From: SKVR01 sp037441525
Lineage (GTDB): Bacteria; Bacteroidota; Bacteroidia; Bacteroidales; UBA7960
Assembly (NCBI GenBank): GCA_037441525.1
Contig: JBBISA010000061.1
Span: 1-23,667 of the forward strand
Length of the DNA: 23,667 nucleotides
Direction: 5' to 3'
Below the pieces are notes generated by a model that saw nothing but the letters and a program-made list of their open reading frames with translations, made no database searches and was not told the origin of the DNA. Below are positions 8,076 to 16,021 of this stretch, one piece after another; positions within the stretch are counted from its first letter, which is position 1; each line of letters begins with the position of its first letter. The position numbers were made by a program, and so were the translations under genes.

Positions 8076-8882
8076 ATGTTTGATTTAAAAGGAAAAGTTG
8101 CCGTTGTTACTGGAGGCGGCGGTGTCCTTGGCGGAAGTATTTCTGCCAGCCTGGCAGGTGCCGGGGTTAAGGTTGCCATTTTTGATATTCGTGAAGAAAA
8201 TGTGAATAATCGTGTTGGTGAGCTCCGCAGTCTAGGAGGGGTGGCAGAGGGTTTTGCCACCAATGTGCTCGACATGGAACTCCTCAGGCAATCGCGCGAT
8301 GCATTGCTGCGGAAATGGGGCAGGGTTGATATTTTAATTAATGCAGCAGGGGGTAATCTTCCCGGTGCAACGCTGGCCGAAGACCAGACTATTTTTGATA
8401 TGAAGGTTGACGATTACCAGCGGGTAACCGACCTGAATCTGAACGGTACCGTTTTTCCAAGCCTTGTTTTTGCCGAAGCTATGGCCAGGCAAGGTTCTGG
8501 TTGTATTGTAAATGTTTCATCAATGGCTACCTTTTCGGCTATAACAAGGGTAATGGGCTATTCGGTAGCCAAAAGTGGAGTAAATATCTTTACCCAGTGG
8601 CTTGCCATGGAAATGGCTACCAAATTCAGCGAAAAGATTAGAGTAAATGCCATTGCCCCAGGATTTTTTATCGGCGACCAGAACCGTTCGGTGCTTATCA
8701 ACCCAGATGGTTCCTATACAGATCGAAGTAAAAAGGTATTGGCCCGAACTCCTATGAAACGCTTCGGAGACATCAATGAACTCAATGGAGCTGTACATTT
8801 TTTATGTTCTGATGCTGCATCTTTTATTACAGGAGTTATTTTGCCTGTTGATGGTGGATTTAGCTCCTTTAGTGGGGTATGA
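8076..8882 (+). CDS. SDR oxidoreductase, probable D-mannonate/fructuronate oxidoreductase
   Basis: A 268-residue classical short-chain dehydrogenase/reductase. It has the nucleotide-binding TGGGGVLG (12-19), the NAAG motif (89-92), and catalytic Ser149, Tyr162 and Lys166 (YSVAK). The Asp at the end of the second strand (VAIFD, Asp37) suggests an NAD(H) preference. Immediately upstream of mannonate dehydratase, the natural role is reduction of D-fructuronate to D-mannonate, replacing the unrelated UxuB of E. coli; SDR enzymes in this position are commonly annotated so in Bacteroidota. The substrate is inferred from context, since SDR sequences alone do not fix it. No signal peptide, hence cytosolic. 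Confidence 0.85.
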   Translation: MFDLKGKVAVVTGGGGVLGGSISASLAGAGVKVAIFDIREENVNNRVGELRSLGGVAEGFATNVLDMELLRQSRDALLRKWGRVDILINAAGGNLPGATLAEDQTIFDMKVDDYQRVTDLNLNGTVFPSLVFAEAMARQGSGCIVNVSSMATFSAITRVMGYSVAKSGVNIFTQWLAMEMATKFSEKIRVNAIAPGFFIGDQNRSVLINPDGSYTDRSKKVLARTPMKRFGDINELNGAVHFLCSDAASFITGVILPVDGGFSSFSGV

Positions 8883-8886
8883 TTAT

Positions 8887-8925
8887 GGGGGATACGGTAT
8901 TGGGGATTGGGGATCGGGGACTGGG
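8887..8925 (+). repeat. G-rich 7-bp repeat with G-quadruplex potential
   Basis: Starting 4 bases after the SDR stop, runs of four or five G occur at 8887-8891, 8902-8905, 8909-8912 and 8916-8919, with GGG at 8923-8925. The last units repeat as GGGGATT, GGGGATC, GGGGACT. Spacers of three bases between four of the runs fit an intramolecular G-quadruplex on the coding strand and in the mRNA. Confidence 0.65.
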
Positions 8926-8958
8926 AATTGATAATTGGTAACTAGATTTAATACACTG

Positions 8959-9049
8959 ATCAACAATCAACAATTACAAATCAACAATCACAAATCAACA
9001 ATCACAAATCAACAATCAAAAATCAACGATCACAAATCAACAATCACAA
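8959..9049 (+). repeat. Tandem 14-bp repeat ATCAACAATCACAA in the uxuA leader
   Basis: Five consecutive 14-bp units fill 8980-9049 with only two single-base variants (fourth-base change at the end of unit 3, A to G in unit 4). A longer degenerate unit precedes them at 8959-8979. The strand is almost free of G. The array ends 5 bases before the UxuA start codon. The 14-bp period is not a multiple of three, which argues against it being coding, although the reading frame stays open through it. Confidence 0.85.
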
Positions 9050-9054
9050 AAAAA

Positions 9055-10263
9055 ATGGCTTTAGAAAAAACATGGCGCTGGTTCGGATTCAATGACCCCA
9101 TTACCCTCGATCAACTTGCTCAAATGGGGGTAGAAGGGGTGGTAACTGCTCTGCATCATATTCCCAATGGCGAAATATGGACTGTTGACGAAATAATGAA
9201 AGTAAAAACTGCTATCGAAGCCCGCGGATTGCGTTGGAGCGTGGTGGAAAGCCTTCCGGTTTCTGAGGGGATTAAAACCTGCTCTCCCGACCGGCCAAGG
9301 TTGATGAGCAACTACCAGCAATCGCTCCGTAACCTGGGAAACTGTGGCATTGATACTGTGGTGTATAACTTTATGCCCGTTATAGACTGGGTGCGCACCA
9401 ACCTGCACTATAAGCTACACAATGGCGGCGAATCCATGTTTTTCGATCCTGTAACTTTTGCGGCATTCGATATCTATTTGCTCAAACGGCCAAACGCCGC
9501 TCGCGATTATACCCCTGAAATACAGAAAAAAGCAGCTTTGGTTGCTGACCAGATGAAACCTGAAGAAGCCGATCAGCTTGTTTATCTTATTATAGTATTA
9601 ACCCAGGGCTTCATTAACGGTGTTATTGATGGTTCGGTAAGTGATCCAAAGGCTGTTTTTCTGGATTATTTATCAAAATACAAAGGCATAGACCGCGACA
9701 AGTTGAGGGCTAACCTGAAAGTTTTTCTTGATGATGTGGTGCCTGTGGCTGAGGAGTATGGTATCAACCTTTGTATCCATCCCGATGATCCCCCGTTTCC
9801 GGTGCTCGGTTTGCCGCGCATAGTGGGTACCATTGATGATCTGGAATGGATCAGCAAGGCAAACCCTTCAATACATAATGGTTTTGCCTACTGTGTGGGT
9901 TCGTTGTCAGCACGTCCTGACAATGATCTTCCTGAAATGATTCGCCGCTTTGGTGACAGGATTCATTTTGCCCACCTGCGCAACACCCAGTTGTTTCCCG
10001 ATGGCAGTTTCTTTGAGTCGGGCCATTTGAAAGGCTCCCAGGATATGGTAACCCTTGTTGACCTTTTGCTCAAAGAGCAGAAACGCAGAAAAGAAAGTGG
10101 CCGCCAGGACTATCGGCTGCCCTTTCGACCCGATCACGGAATTAAAATGGCCCATGATTTCGATCATAAATACAACCCCGGGTATCCGCTGATAGGCCGC
10201 TTAAAAGGAATGGCCGAGATTGAAGGGATAATGGCATGTATCGAAAGAAATTTGAATAATTAG
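9055..10263 (+). CDS. uxuA: Mannonate dehydratase
   Basis: Dehydrates D-mannonate to 2-keto-3-deoxy-D-gluconate in the cytosol, the committed step of hexuronate catabolism. I chose the ATG at 9055: it opens the conserved MALEKTWRWFG, while the upstream in-frame extension is the 14-bp repeat from a TTG. The product is 402 residues (E. coli enzyme about 394). Probable metal ligands match the UxuA pattern: His242 (CIHPDDPPFP), Cys280 (FAYCVGSLS), His307 (IHFAHLRNTQ) and Asp360 (FRPDHGIKM). Together with the preceding SDR gene it would process glucuronate released by GH67. A small insertion around residues 120-200 is normal for the family. Confidence 0.96.
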   Translation: MALEKTWRWFGFNDPITLDQLAQMGVEGVVTALHHIPNGEIWTVDEIMKVKTAIEARGLRWSVVESLPVSEGIKTCSPDRPRLMSNYQQSLRNLGNCGIDTVVYNFMPVIDWVRTNLHYKLHNGGESMFFDPVTFAAFDIYLLKRPNAARDYTPEIQKKAALVADQMKPEEADQLVYLIIVLTQGFINGVIDGSVSDPKAVFLDYLSKYKGIDRDKLRANLKVFLDDVVPVAEEYGINLCIHPDDPPFPVLGLPRIVGTIDDLEWISKANPSIHNGFAYCVGSLSARPDNDLPEMIRRFGDRIHFAHLRNTQLFPDGSFFESGHLKGSQDMVTLVDLLLKEQKRRKESGRQDYRLPFRPDHGIKMAHDFDHKYNPGYPLIGRLKGMAEIEGIMACIERNLNN

Positions 10264-10334
10264 ATGCCTTTTGGTTTTACCTTTGGAATACAAGATTAAC
10301 ATCAAGCGGTTTAAACTCAAATTTCCTTTTGGTT

Positions 10335-11342
10335 ATGCAAAACGAATACTCAAGGCGCGATTTCATTCAAACCCTTATGGCGGGTGTATTGCTGGGGCCA
10401 TTGGCAATACAATGTCAGTCTGTTGTCAGGGGCCAGGTTTCAAGCCGTATTTTAGGAAAAACCGGGCGCATGGTATCTGTTATTGGGTTTGGCGGATGGG
10501 ATATTGGTTTTATAGATCAGGGGCTTGCCATACGAATGATACATGAAGGGGTGGAAGCTGGGATCAATTTTATTGATAATGCATGGGAGTATAACCAGGG
10601 AAGATCGGAAGAAGTTGTAGGGAAAGCATTGATGCAGGGCAAACTGCATGAAAAAGTTTTTCTTATGACCAAGGTATGTGCCCGCGATTATCAGGGCGCA
10701 AAACAACACCTTGAAGATGGACTGCGACGATTGCAAGCCGATCACATTGACCTTGTAATGCTCCATTCTATTCAGTACGATGGCGACAGGGAAAGGGTTT
10801 TTGACCCCCATAATGGTGCTTTAAGGGCTCTGCTTGAAGCCCGGCAGCAAGGGAAGCTGAGTTATATTGGCTTTTCGGGCCACCGCGATCCCCGGATACA
10901 TCTTGAAATGCTCAATATGCCCATGGACTGGGATGCCGTAATGATGCCCACCAATATAATGGATGCCCACTACAATAGCTTCCAGAAACAGGTTTTACCC
11001 GTATTGCTCGAACGCAATATTGCTGTTATTGGTATGAAATCGCTGGTAGGTGGGTTCAATCGCATTACCGAAAAGGTTAATATTTCGGCTGAGCTTTGCC
11101 GGTGGTATTCCATGTCGCTGCCCGTGAGTACGCTGGTTTGCGGATGGCAAAACAGGAATCAGATGGAGTTGTGCATAAACATTGCCCGCGATTTTGAACC
11201 CCTTACCGAAGCCAAAATTGAAGAACTCCTATCAAAATCGGAAAATGCAGCTGCCGATGGTACTTCAGAACACTACAAAGATACCAGACATGGATATGGT
11301 TGTTCTTTTCATGCAAGGGTTTTGAGGGAAGGGGAAGGGTGA
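10335..11342 (+). CDS. Tat-exported aldo/keto reductase
   Basis: An NADPH-type aldo/keto reductase fold of 335 residues. The ATG at 10335 gives a twin-arginine signal (YSRRDFI followed by a hydrophobic segment, residues 5-26), so the protein is predicted to be exported folded. The AKR catalytic tetrad is complete: Asp81, Tyr86 (FIDNAWEYNQG), Lys113 (LMTKV) and His144 (VMLHS). A C-terminal Cys/His stretch (HGYGCSFHARV) is not a ferredoxin-type cluster motif. It starts 71 bases after uxuA on the same strand, so it is probably co-transcribed. The substrate is unknown; a role in oxidising or reducing sugars of the xylan pathway is inference from position only. Confidence 0.88.
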   Translation: MQNEYSRRDFIQTLMAGVLLGPLAIQCQSVVRGQVSSRILGKTGRMVSVIGFGGWDIGFIDQGLAIRMIHEGVEAGINFIDNAWEYNQGRSEEVVGKALMQGKLHEKVFLMTKVCARDYQGAKQHLEDGLRRLQADHIDLVMLHSIQYDGDRERVFDPHNGALRALLEARQQGKLSYIGFSGHRDPRIHLEMLNMPMDWDAVMMPTNIMDAHYNSFQKQVLPVLLERNIAVIGMKSLVGGFNRITEKVNISAELCRWYSMSLPVSTLVCGWQNRNQMELCINIARDFEPLTEAKIEELLSKSENAAADGTSEHYKDTRHGYGCSFHARVLREGEG

Positions 11343-11346
11343 TCTC

Positions 11347-11497
11347 TTATTTAAATTCCCGTCGAATCCAGGGTTGTAATCGCTTCAAGTCTTTTTGGGT
11401 TTCGTCAGGGTTTTTGGTTTAATCCCAAGCCATTCACACGTATAGGGAAAACCTTTATTACAGGATACAACCAAAACCGGCCAGGAATGAGTATTTC
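11347..11497 (-). pseudogene. Possible remnant of a degraded coding sequence
   Basis: On the - strand a short peptide ending at 11347 (NQKPDETQKDLKRLQPWI, then basic residues and a stop) joins, after a one-base frame change near 11410, to an open stretch reading back to about 11497 (FEILIPGRFWLYPV). The combined text looks protein-like, but no family is recognised and no start codon is evident. The rest of the gap between the aldo/keto reductase and the cold-shock terminator shows nothing else. This could be chance. Confidence 0.2.
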
Positions 11498-11550
11498 AAA
11501 TCAGGAAGTACTATACCATGGTTTCTTTTTGGGGTTCTTATAGGGTGATG

Positions 11551-11578
11551 AAATAAAAAAGCCCCACTTTCGTGAGGC
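11551..11578 (-). terminator. Intrinsic terminator of the cold-shock gene
   Basis: On the - strand GCCTCAC-GAAA-GTGGGGC forms a 7-bp stem (one G-U wobble) with a GAAA tetraloop, followed by TTTTTTATTT. It lies 38 bases after the cold-shock stop codon. The T-tract is on the - strand only, so it serves that gene and not the convergent aldo/keto reductase. Confidence 0.82.
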
Positions 11579-11616
11579 TTTCCAATTCCTAAATGTTTTG
11601 TATGATATATAAAAAA

Positions 11617-11808
11617 CTACGAAAGTCTTACATTCACTGCATTTAATCCTTTTTTTCCTTTCTGAAGATCAAAAGTAACCTGATCATTTTCTCTTATCTC
11701 ATCAACCAAACCTGTTGCATGTACAAAATACTCATTGTTTAATCCTTCTTCTGTAATAAAACCAAAACCTTTGGTATCATTAAAAAACTTAACTGTTCCG
11801 TTATTCAT
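11617..11808 (-). CDS. Cold-shock domain protein (CspA family)
   Basis: A 63-residue single cold-shock domain: a five-stranded OB fold that binds single-stranded RNA or DNA. Both RNA-binding motifs are present: RNP1-like KGFGFIT (residues 13-19) and RNP2-like YFVHATGL (27-34). The start MNNGTVKFFND is canonical. It has its own terminator and about 175 bases of AT-rich upstream sequence, so it is probably monocistronic with a long leader, as usual for CspA-type genes. I could not find a convincing TTTG/TAnnTTTG promoter. Confidence 0.95.
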   Translation of the reverse strand: MNNGTVKFFNDTKGFGFITEEGLNNEYFVHATGLVDEIRENDQVTFDLQKGKKGLNAVNVRLS

Positions 11809-11921
11809 AAAAAATATTGCAAAAATGTAAATAAATTAATTCGTGGTAAAGGGACTTTAATAGTTTTACAAATCTTATTTATTTTCAGGAATTTATGATA
11901 ATATGGGAAGTGGCCGTTGCA

Positions 11922-11946
11922 GGCAAAACTGATAATCCAGTTTGCC
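11922..11946 (-). terminator. Hairpin downstream of the GH9 gene, possible terminator
   Basis: GGCAAAACTG (11922-11931) pairs with CAGTTTGCC (11938-11946), with one bulged A and a six-base loop, 39 bases beyond the GH9 stop. No T-tract follows on the - strand, so it is a weak terminator candidate or a 3' end stabiliser. Confidence 0.35.
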
Positions 11947-11985
11947 AGGATCGGAAGGTAAGGAAATAATAGCCATCAACTGAAT

Positions 11986-14541
11986 CTATTTTTTAAGCAG
12001 GTGATCAGCCGCAAGCACCAGGAACATAAAATGGGTAGCGCCACCACCCATCACATATTCTGATTGCTGCCACAGGTATGGGAAGTTTTTCAGTTCGGGG
12101 AAATCGGGCCGTATCAGGGCTGTTCCCGAAACCACCCCGCCCGGTATATAACCATAGTCCATTCTGTTGTAGCCGTATGCCACAGTCATAGACTTTGCAC
12201 CCACCCCCGATGCGTATGATACATTGTTGGTTCCAGGGTGGCAACCCAGTACAAAATTCAATGCATTCTGCAAATACTCCTTGCCATATTGTTGGGGAAA
12301 AGCCTTATTCAGAAAATACTGTTCGAAGCCAAATCTCTGTACTCCCCATCCTGCTCCCCATATATGAGGTTCGAACGGAACACCATAGGGATTCTTTTTC
12401 TGGTTCTCCACAACCTGGTTGTAATGGTCGCCCACAGCTTTTGCCATGGATGCTGTAAATGCGGCATCACCCAACTGGTGAACCACCCGTGCCACCTGCC
12501 AACCCAGTGCACGGATATGTTCAATGATATATCCTGAATTATCCAGGATAAACTTTCGGTACTCTTCATTGCCCGTGGCGCGAAAAAGTTCCACTGCCGC
12601 CCGAACCTTGCTTCCCAGGGTGCGTTCGTTCACTTCTCTGGGTATGTTCCATAATTCTACAGCGGCTCTTAGGGCATCAGCTGCCATCTTATCGTTGTAT
12701 CCCCTCATGGCATTTACCCCGGATGCAATATTGGCAATGGCCTGCCATTCGCGACCGGGGTTGTTTTCAGTAAATACCATTCGGTCTTCCTTAATTCCTG
12801 AATGTGTTCCTGTTTTCTGGTTGGGTTGAAGCTTTGGGTCATAGATAAGGTTATCAGTCTGACCAGCCACATCGCCCGCAAGCACATATTGTGAAAGGGT
12901 AGGGGAGATGATTCCTCTATAAAGCCGGCCCAGAGCCTGGTATCCACCCACAACCGTCAGATAGCCGTGTTCAATCTGTTGCAGGATGTCTGGTTTGCCG
13001 TCAGGTTCATGGATTTCCACTATCCGTCTCTCCTGATCAATAAGGGTATTGTCGTGCATTGGGCGGAATTCATCCCACACAGCGCTGAGTATGAATATCT
13101 CCCCGCTTTGCGATTCAATGCGCAGGTCGTCATCCCCGGCATCGTGCCAGCCGCCACGATTCAGCCCCGGCACATGGTCAAAAGGTTTGAATCGGGTTAG
13201 GGTTGATGGCCCCTGCACATAACCGTCAAAATGGTTGAGATTTATCGGTGCCATCAGGGCATCGTCGTGGTGGCAGCAGTCGTGCCACAGCTTGTACTTT
13301 TCCTTTACCCGCACATGACACATCTGCACAGGCAGGAAATATTCCAGTGTGGGTTGCCATACATGTCTTTTGTAAACTTCTTCTGAAATCCGGAAGGGTT
13401 CACTTCTCTGATCCCCCAATACCAATTGATACATCCCTTCTTTGTTCACATCCGAAAAGTCGAACTGATAATACTTATATCTAAGGAACTTTCCCCAGGG
13501 TTCCGGCTGCTTGCTCCTCACGGTTTCATGGCGACCATTTCCCTGGAGTCTTATAAGTTGAATGTTTTGCCTTTCCACATCTTTATCCTTTGTATCAGTT
13601 TCTATAACAGCTACTTTTTTCTGAAGTGGATGATACCCTACCTGCGAATACTGAAGCACGGGTTTGCTTTTCCATTCTTCAATTACATGGGGAGTAATGA
13701 TCCATTCGGCAGCATTTTGTGTAGCCCCAGGCCTTAATACACTTCTTACCACAAACCATCCATTGTTATGTTCTATGCGGCCGTCAATCAGTTCCAGTTC
13801 TCCATGCAGGGTTTCAATAGTCATTCTGAGCTCTTCCGATTCCGGAGCTACCGAAAGTATTCTGCCTGTGGCCATTGGGGTAGCTTTGCCATGGTGGTGG
13901 GGCAAAGGGAGTAATCCGGCCATTTCACCAGAGGGGATAATTCTGGCATTTGGCGTAGTGCCCTCTGCCGCAACCGATGCTCCGTTGGCCTGACGGGTGA
14001 AAATGCCCGACTTTCCGTCCAATACCCATGATTTTCCGAATAGGTCTACGGGGTATAGTTCCATGATGAATCCAACCTGATCAGCCCATTCATCTGGTAT
14101 TGGCCGGTCAAGATCAACCGCAATATGAATCTGATTGCCCCTGGCACTCACTTTGACATCGTAACTAAATTCAAGGTTGGGATACCAGATGGGGTTAAAA
14201 CCGCGCATTTTTTTTGTTGAGTCGGGGAAAGAGAGCGTGGTGGTGATGATTTGGTTTTCAAGGTCAACCACCCTGTTTCGTTGAACAGGCATGGGAGACC
14301 ACTGCCCCGGGGTAGCTTCAAGCCTTACATCGCCATTGGTTGCAATGCGGGTGTTGTGCATTAAAATGCTAACACCACTCTGATGCCCATCGGGGTATAT
14401 ATCCTGAAAGGCCATTACATTTACGCCACCGTTTTCAAAATACTCAGATTGATTGAGTATGAAATTGTTTTCGGGTTGCCTGCTGCAACATAAAATAGCA
14501 GAAGATGCCATGAGTATCAGAAGAGTTGATTTAATGCTCAT
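11986..14541 (-). CDS. GH9 glucanase-like lipoprotein with large N-terminal region
   Basis: A GH9 (cellulase family E) enzyme of 851 residues, probably acting on beta-1,4-glucan or a related polysaccharide. The N-terminus is a lipoprotein signal ending AILCCSRQ (Cys18/Cys19). Residues ~25-290 are a beta-rich region I do not recognise. Residues ~295-385 fit the Ig-like domain preceding many GH9 modules (VLQYSQVGYHP...). The (alpha/alpha)6 barrel follows, with the catalytic-base motif DAGDDD (Asp467, Asp470) and a likely general acid Glu828 in QSEYVMGGG, where the family usually has NEVAIYWNA. These departures suggest an unusual specificity. It lies 24 bases after the HD-domain gene. Confidence 0.88.
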   Translation of the reverse strand: MSIKSTLLILMASSAILCCSRQPENNFILNQSEYFENGGVNVMAFQDIYPDGHQSGVSILMHNTRIATNGDVRLEATPGQWSPMPVQRNRVVDLENQIITTTLSFPDSTKKMRGFNPIWYPNLEFSYDVKVSARGNQIHIAVDLDRPIPDEWADQVGFIMELYPVDLFGKSWVLDGKSGIFTRQANGASVAAEGTTPNARIIPSGEMAGLLPLPHHHGKATPMATGRILSVAPESEELRMTIETLHGELELIDGRIEHNNGWFVVRSVLRPGATQNAAEWIITPHVIEEWKSKPVLQYSQVGYHPLQKKVAVIETDTKDKDVERQNIQLIRLQGNGRHETVRSKQPEPWGKFLRYKYYQFDFSDVNKEGMYQLVLGDQRSEPFRISEEVYKRHVWQPTLEYFLPVQMCHVRVKEKYKLWHDCCHHDDALMAPINLNHFDGYVQGPSTLTRFKPFDHVPGLNRGGWHDAGDDDLRIESQSGEIFILSAVWDEFRPMHDNTLIDQERRIVEIHEPDGKPDILQQIEHGYLTVVGGYQALGRLYRGIISPTLSQYVLAGDVAGQTDNLIYDPKLQPNQKTGTHSGIKEDRMVFTENNPGREWQAIANIASGVNAMRGYNDKMAADALRAAVELWNIPREVNERTLGSKVRAAVELFRATGNEEYRKFILDNSGYIIEHIRALGWQVARVVHQLGDAAFTASMAKAVGDHYNQVVENQKKNPYGVPFEPHIWGAGWGVQRFGFEQYFLNKAFPQQYGKEYLQNALNFVLGCHPGTNNVSYASGVGAKSMTVAYGYNRMDYGYIPGGVVSGTALIRPDFPELKNFPYLWQQSEYVMGGGATHFMFLVLAADHLLKK

Positions 14542-14565
14542 ATTTGAATGTTTTTTTGCTTAGGT

Positions 14566-15372
14566 TCAAATCTGTATTTGTTTTTCTTTCATCAGGTCAA
14601 GTATATATGCCTCCATTGAAAAAATTTCATTCTTCGATTTAACAGGTATGATCATATTGTGGTCAATTTCACGGGCATACGGCAATATTTTCTTTTGCGT
14701 GTTTTCCAGAAACAGCTTTTGACGTTCGGGGCCTGATCGCCCATCTTTGGGTTTTAAAAATTCAATATCGAAAAGGTTGGCGATTCCATCGGCACACTTT
14801 ATCGCTTTTGGATAGAAGCTTCCGGATGTCGCAGCCATGGCATCAAGTTTTTTATAAAGTATCATGTCTTTTTCCACCGCGTCTCTTATATCAGGTGCCG
14901 AAACACTGAAAACATACCAGGCAACCGCTGGCGCAAGGGCAAAAAGATCATTGAGTACCTGGTTCTTTTCTTGAGAGTCTTCAACGCTATCGTGCAATAT
15001 TCCTGACAGGATTACTTGCTTTGGAAACCCCAGCCGGGCAAGGATAAAGCCGGTGCTCAGCACATGGGCAAGATAGAGGTGTCCCGAATCGCGGTATTCG
15101 CCCCGGTGTCTTTTTAATGCATATTGAATTACCCTATCAAGCAGAGCGGTGTTATTTTTAAGCAAGTCATCAGCAGCTAGATTGCCTTTAAAGTAGCGTT
15201 TGTTATTCGAGCGCACCAGGTACGATTTTATATCGTTGATAAAACCCTTGCTATCAGGCTCTTTCTCGTGAAGTCTTACAATTTCATGCACATCTTTCAA
15301 GCCCTCATCAAGGGCCATTGATGTGGTGAGTTGCAGGCTCATGTTTTGGGATATGTTGGCAGATAGTCGCAT
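14566..15372 (-). CDS. HD-domain protein, probable stand-alone (p)ppGpp hydrolase-like enzyme
   Basis: A 268-residue cytosolic protein. The HD phosphohydrolase signature resembles the hydrolase half of RelA/SpoT: His103 (YLAHVLSTG), His127-Asp128 with Glu131-Asp132 (ILHDSVEDS), and a downstream Asp195 (KCADGIANL, compare KLADRLHN in SpoT). No synthetase or TGS/ACT domains are present, so it may be a small alarmone hydrolase, though other nucleotide substrates are possible. The ATG at 15372 gives the longest product; Met11 or Met19 are alternatives. It precedes the GH9 gene by 24 bases on the same strand, and the two are probably co-transcribed. Confidence 0.78.
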   Translation of the reverse strand: MRLSANISQNMSLQLTTSMALDEGLKDVHEIVRLHEKEPDSKGFINDIKSYLVRSNNKRYFKGNLAADDLLKNNTALLDRVIQYALKRHRGEYRDSGHLYLAHVLSTGFILARLGFPKQVILSGILHDSVEDSQEKNQVLNDLFALAPAVAWYVFSVSAPDIRDAVEKDMILYKKLDAMAATSGSFYPKAIKCADGIANLFDIEFLKPKDGRSGPERQKLFLENTQKKILPYAREIDHNMIIPVKSKNEIFSMEAYILDLMKEKQIQI

Positions 15373-15564
15373 TATCAGGCAAGTATAATGAAAAAATGTT
15401 TATAATTTGGCCCCAGGTAGGATTCTGTGCCAAAAATGGTGTAATTATTCTGATAGATTCCTAGTCATTGCATCTCTTTGGTTAGCAGATATCAGGCTGC
15501 AGGGAAAATTACCATTCATAATCAGCCTCTTTAAAAAGCGGATGATTTGATTTTTTCCGCCCAA

Positions 15565-15585
15565 TAAAAAACCCCAACCGTTGGG
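15565..15585 (-). terminator. Intrinsic terminator of the tmRNA gene
   Basis: On the - strand CCCAA-CGG-TTGGG followed by GTTTTTTATT, about 14 bases after the end of the tmRNA acceptor stem. The stem is short (5 bp) but GC-rich at its base and has a good T-tract. Confidence 0.65.
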
Positions 15586-15598
15586 TCAGGGTCTTTTG

Positions 15599-15970
15599 TG
15601 GAGCTGGAGGGATTTGAACCCTCGTCCAAACAAGCAGCAAGAGTGCTTTCTACATGCTTATCCTTTAGTTGAGATTTCGGCGTTGAACCGGGAAAAGGCG
15701 GCCCTATCCTCAGCCTGAGCTTCTTTGTTTTTCGTGCAGGCACCAAAGCCTTACCTGCCTTATCCCGTATTTTGACGATGCTTCCGGAGGGACGCTAACG
15801 GGCGTTGCTTCCCGGGAAACAGCAAGCAGTTAATAGCTACTATTAAGCTGCCAATGCGTAGTTGTAATTGTTGCCGTTTATGGCGTGAGAATTAGGATTA
15901 ACGAGCCATATCCACAACGCTCGGCATGCTTACAATCCCACTCAACCTGCTGTCTAATCCAGTCAGCCCC
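15599..15970 (-). ncRNA. ssrA: Transfer-messenger RNA (tmRNA)
   Basis: tmRNA rescues stalled ribosomes and tags the unfinished peptide for proteolysis. The 5' end GGGGCUGACUGGAUU (from 15970) pairs through GGGGCUG with CAGCUCC near the 3' end, giving the tRNA-like acceptor stem. The T-arm reads GAGGGUUCAAAUCCCUC. The tag reading frame at 15875-15843 encodes GNNYNYALAA and a TAA stop; the ALAA end is the standard ClpXP signal. The discriminator base A is at 15599 and the following genomic bases are CAA, so the CCA end must be added enzymatically. The length of 372 is normal. Short open frames over this region on either strand are not genes. Confidence 0.97.
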
Positions 15971-15991
15971 GTATGGGAATTGTTACAATAG

Positions 15992-16021
15992 CAAAATTAC
16001 ACCTTTTTTTGCTTCCGGAAA
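15992..16021 (-). promoter_or_regulatory. Probable promoter of ssrA
   Basis: On the - strand, TAATTTTG (15992-15999) is an exact match to the Bacteroidota -7 box TAnnTTTG. TTTC (16018-16021) stands 18 bases upstream as a near match to the -33 TTTG. Transcription would start about 15-20 bases ahead of the mature 5' end, consistent with RNase P trimming. Confidence 0.5.

Noticed and set aside
8959..9049. Possible CRISPR array
   Set aside because: The 14-bp units are directly tandem with no unique spacers, and no cas genes are present.
8935..9054. In-frame N-terminal extension of UxuA
   Set aside because: It starts at TTG and encodes only the 14-bp repeat; the conserved protein begins at the ATG at 9055.
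15531..15746. Open frame on the - strand over the tmRNA region
   Set aside because: It lies within ssrA and its terminator, and its text comes from the tRNA-like 3' part of the RNA.
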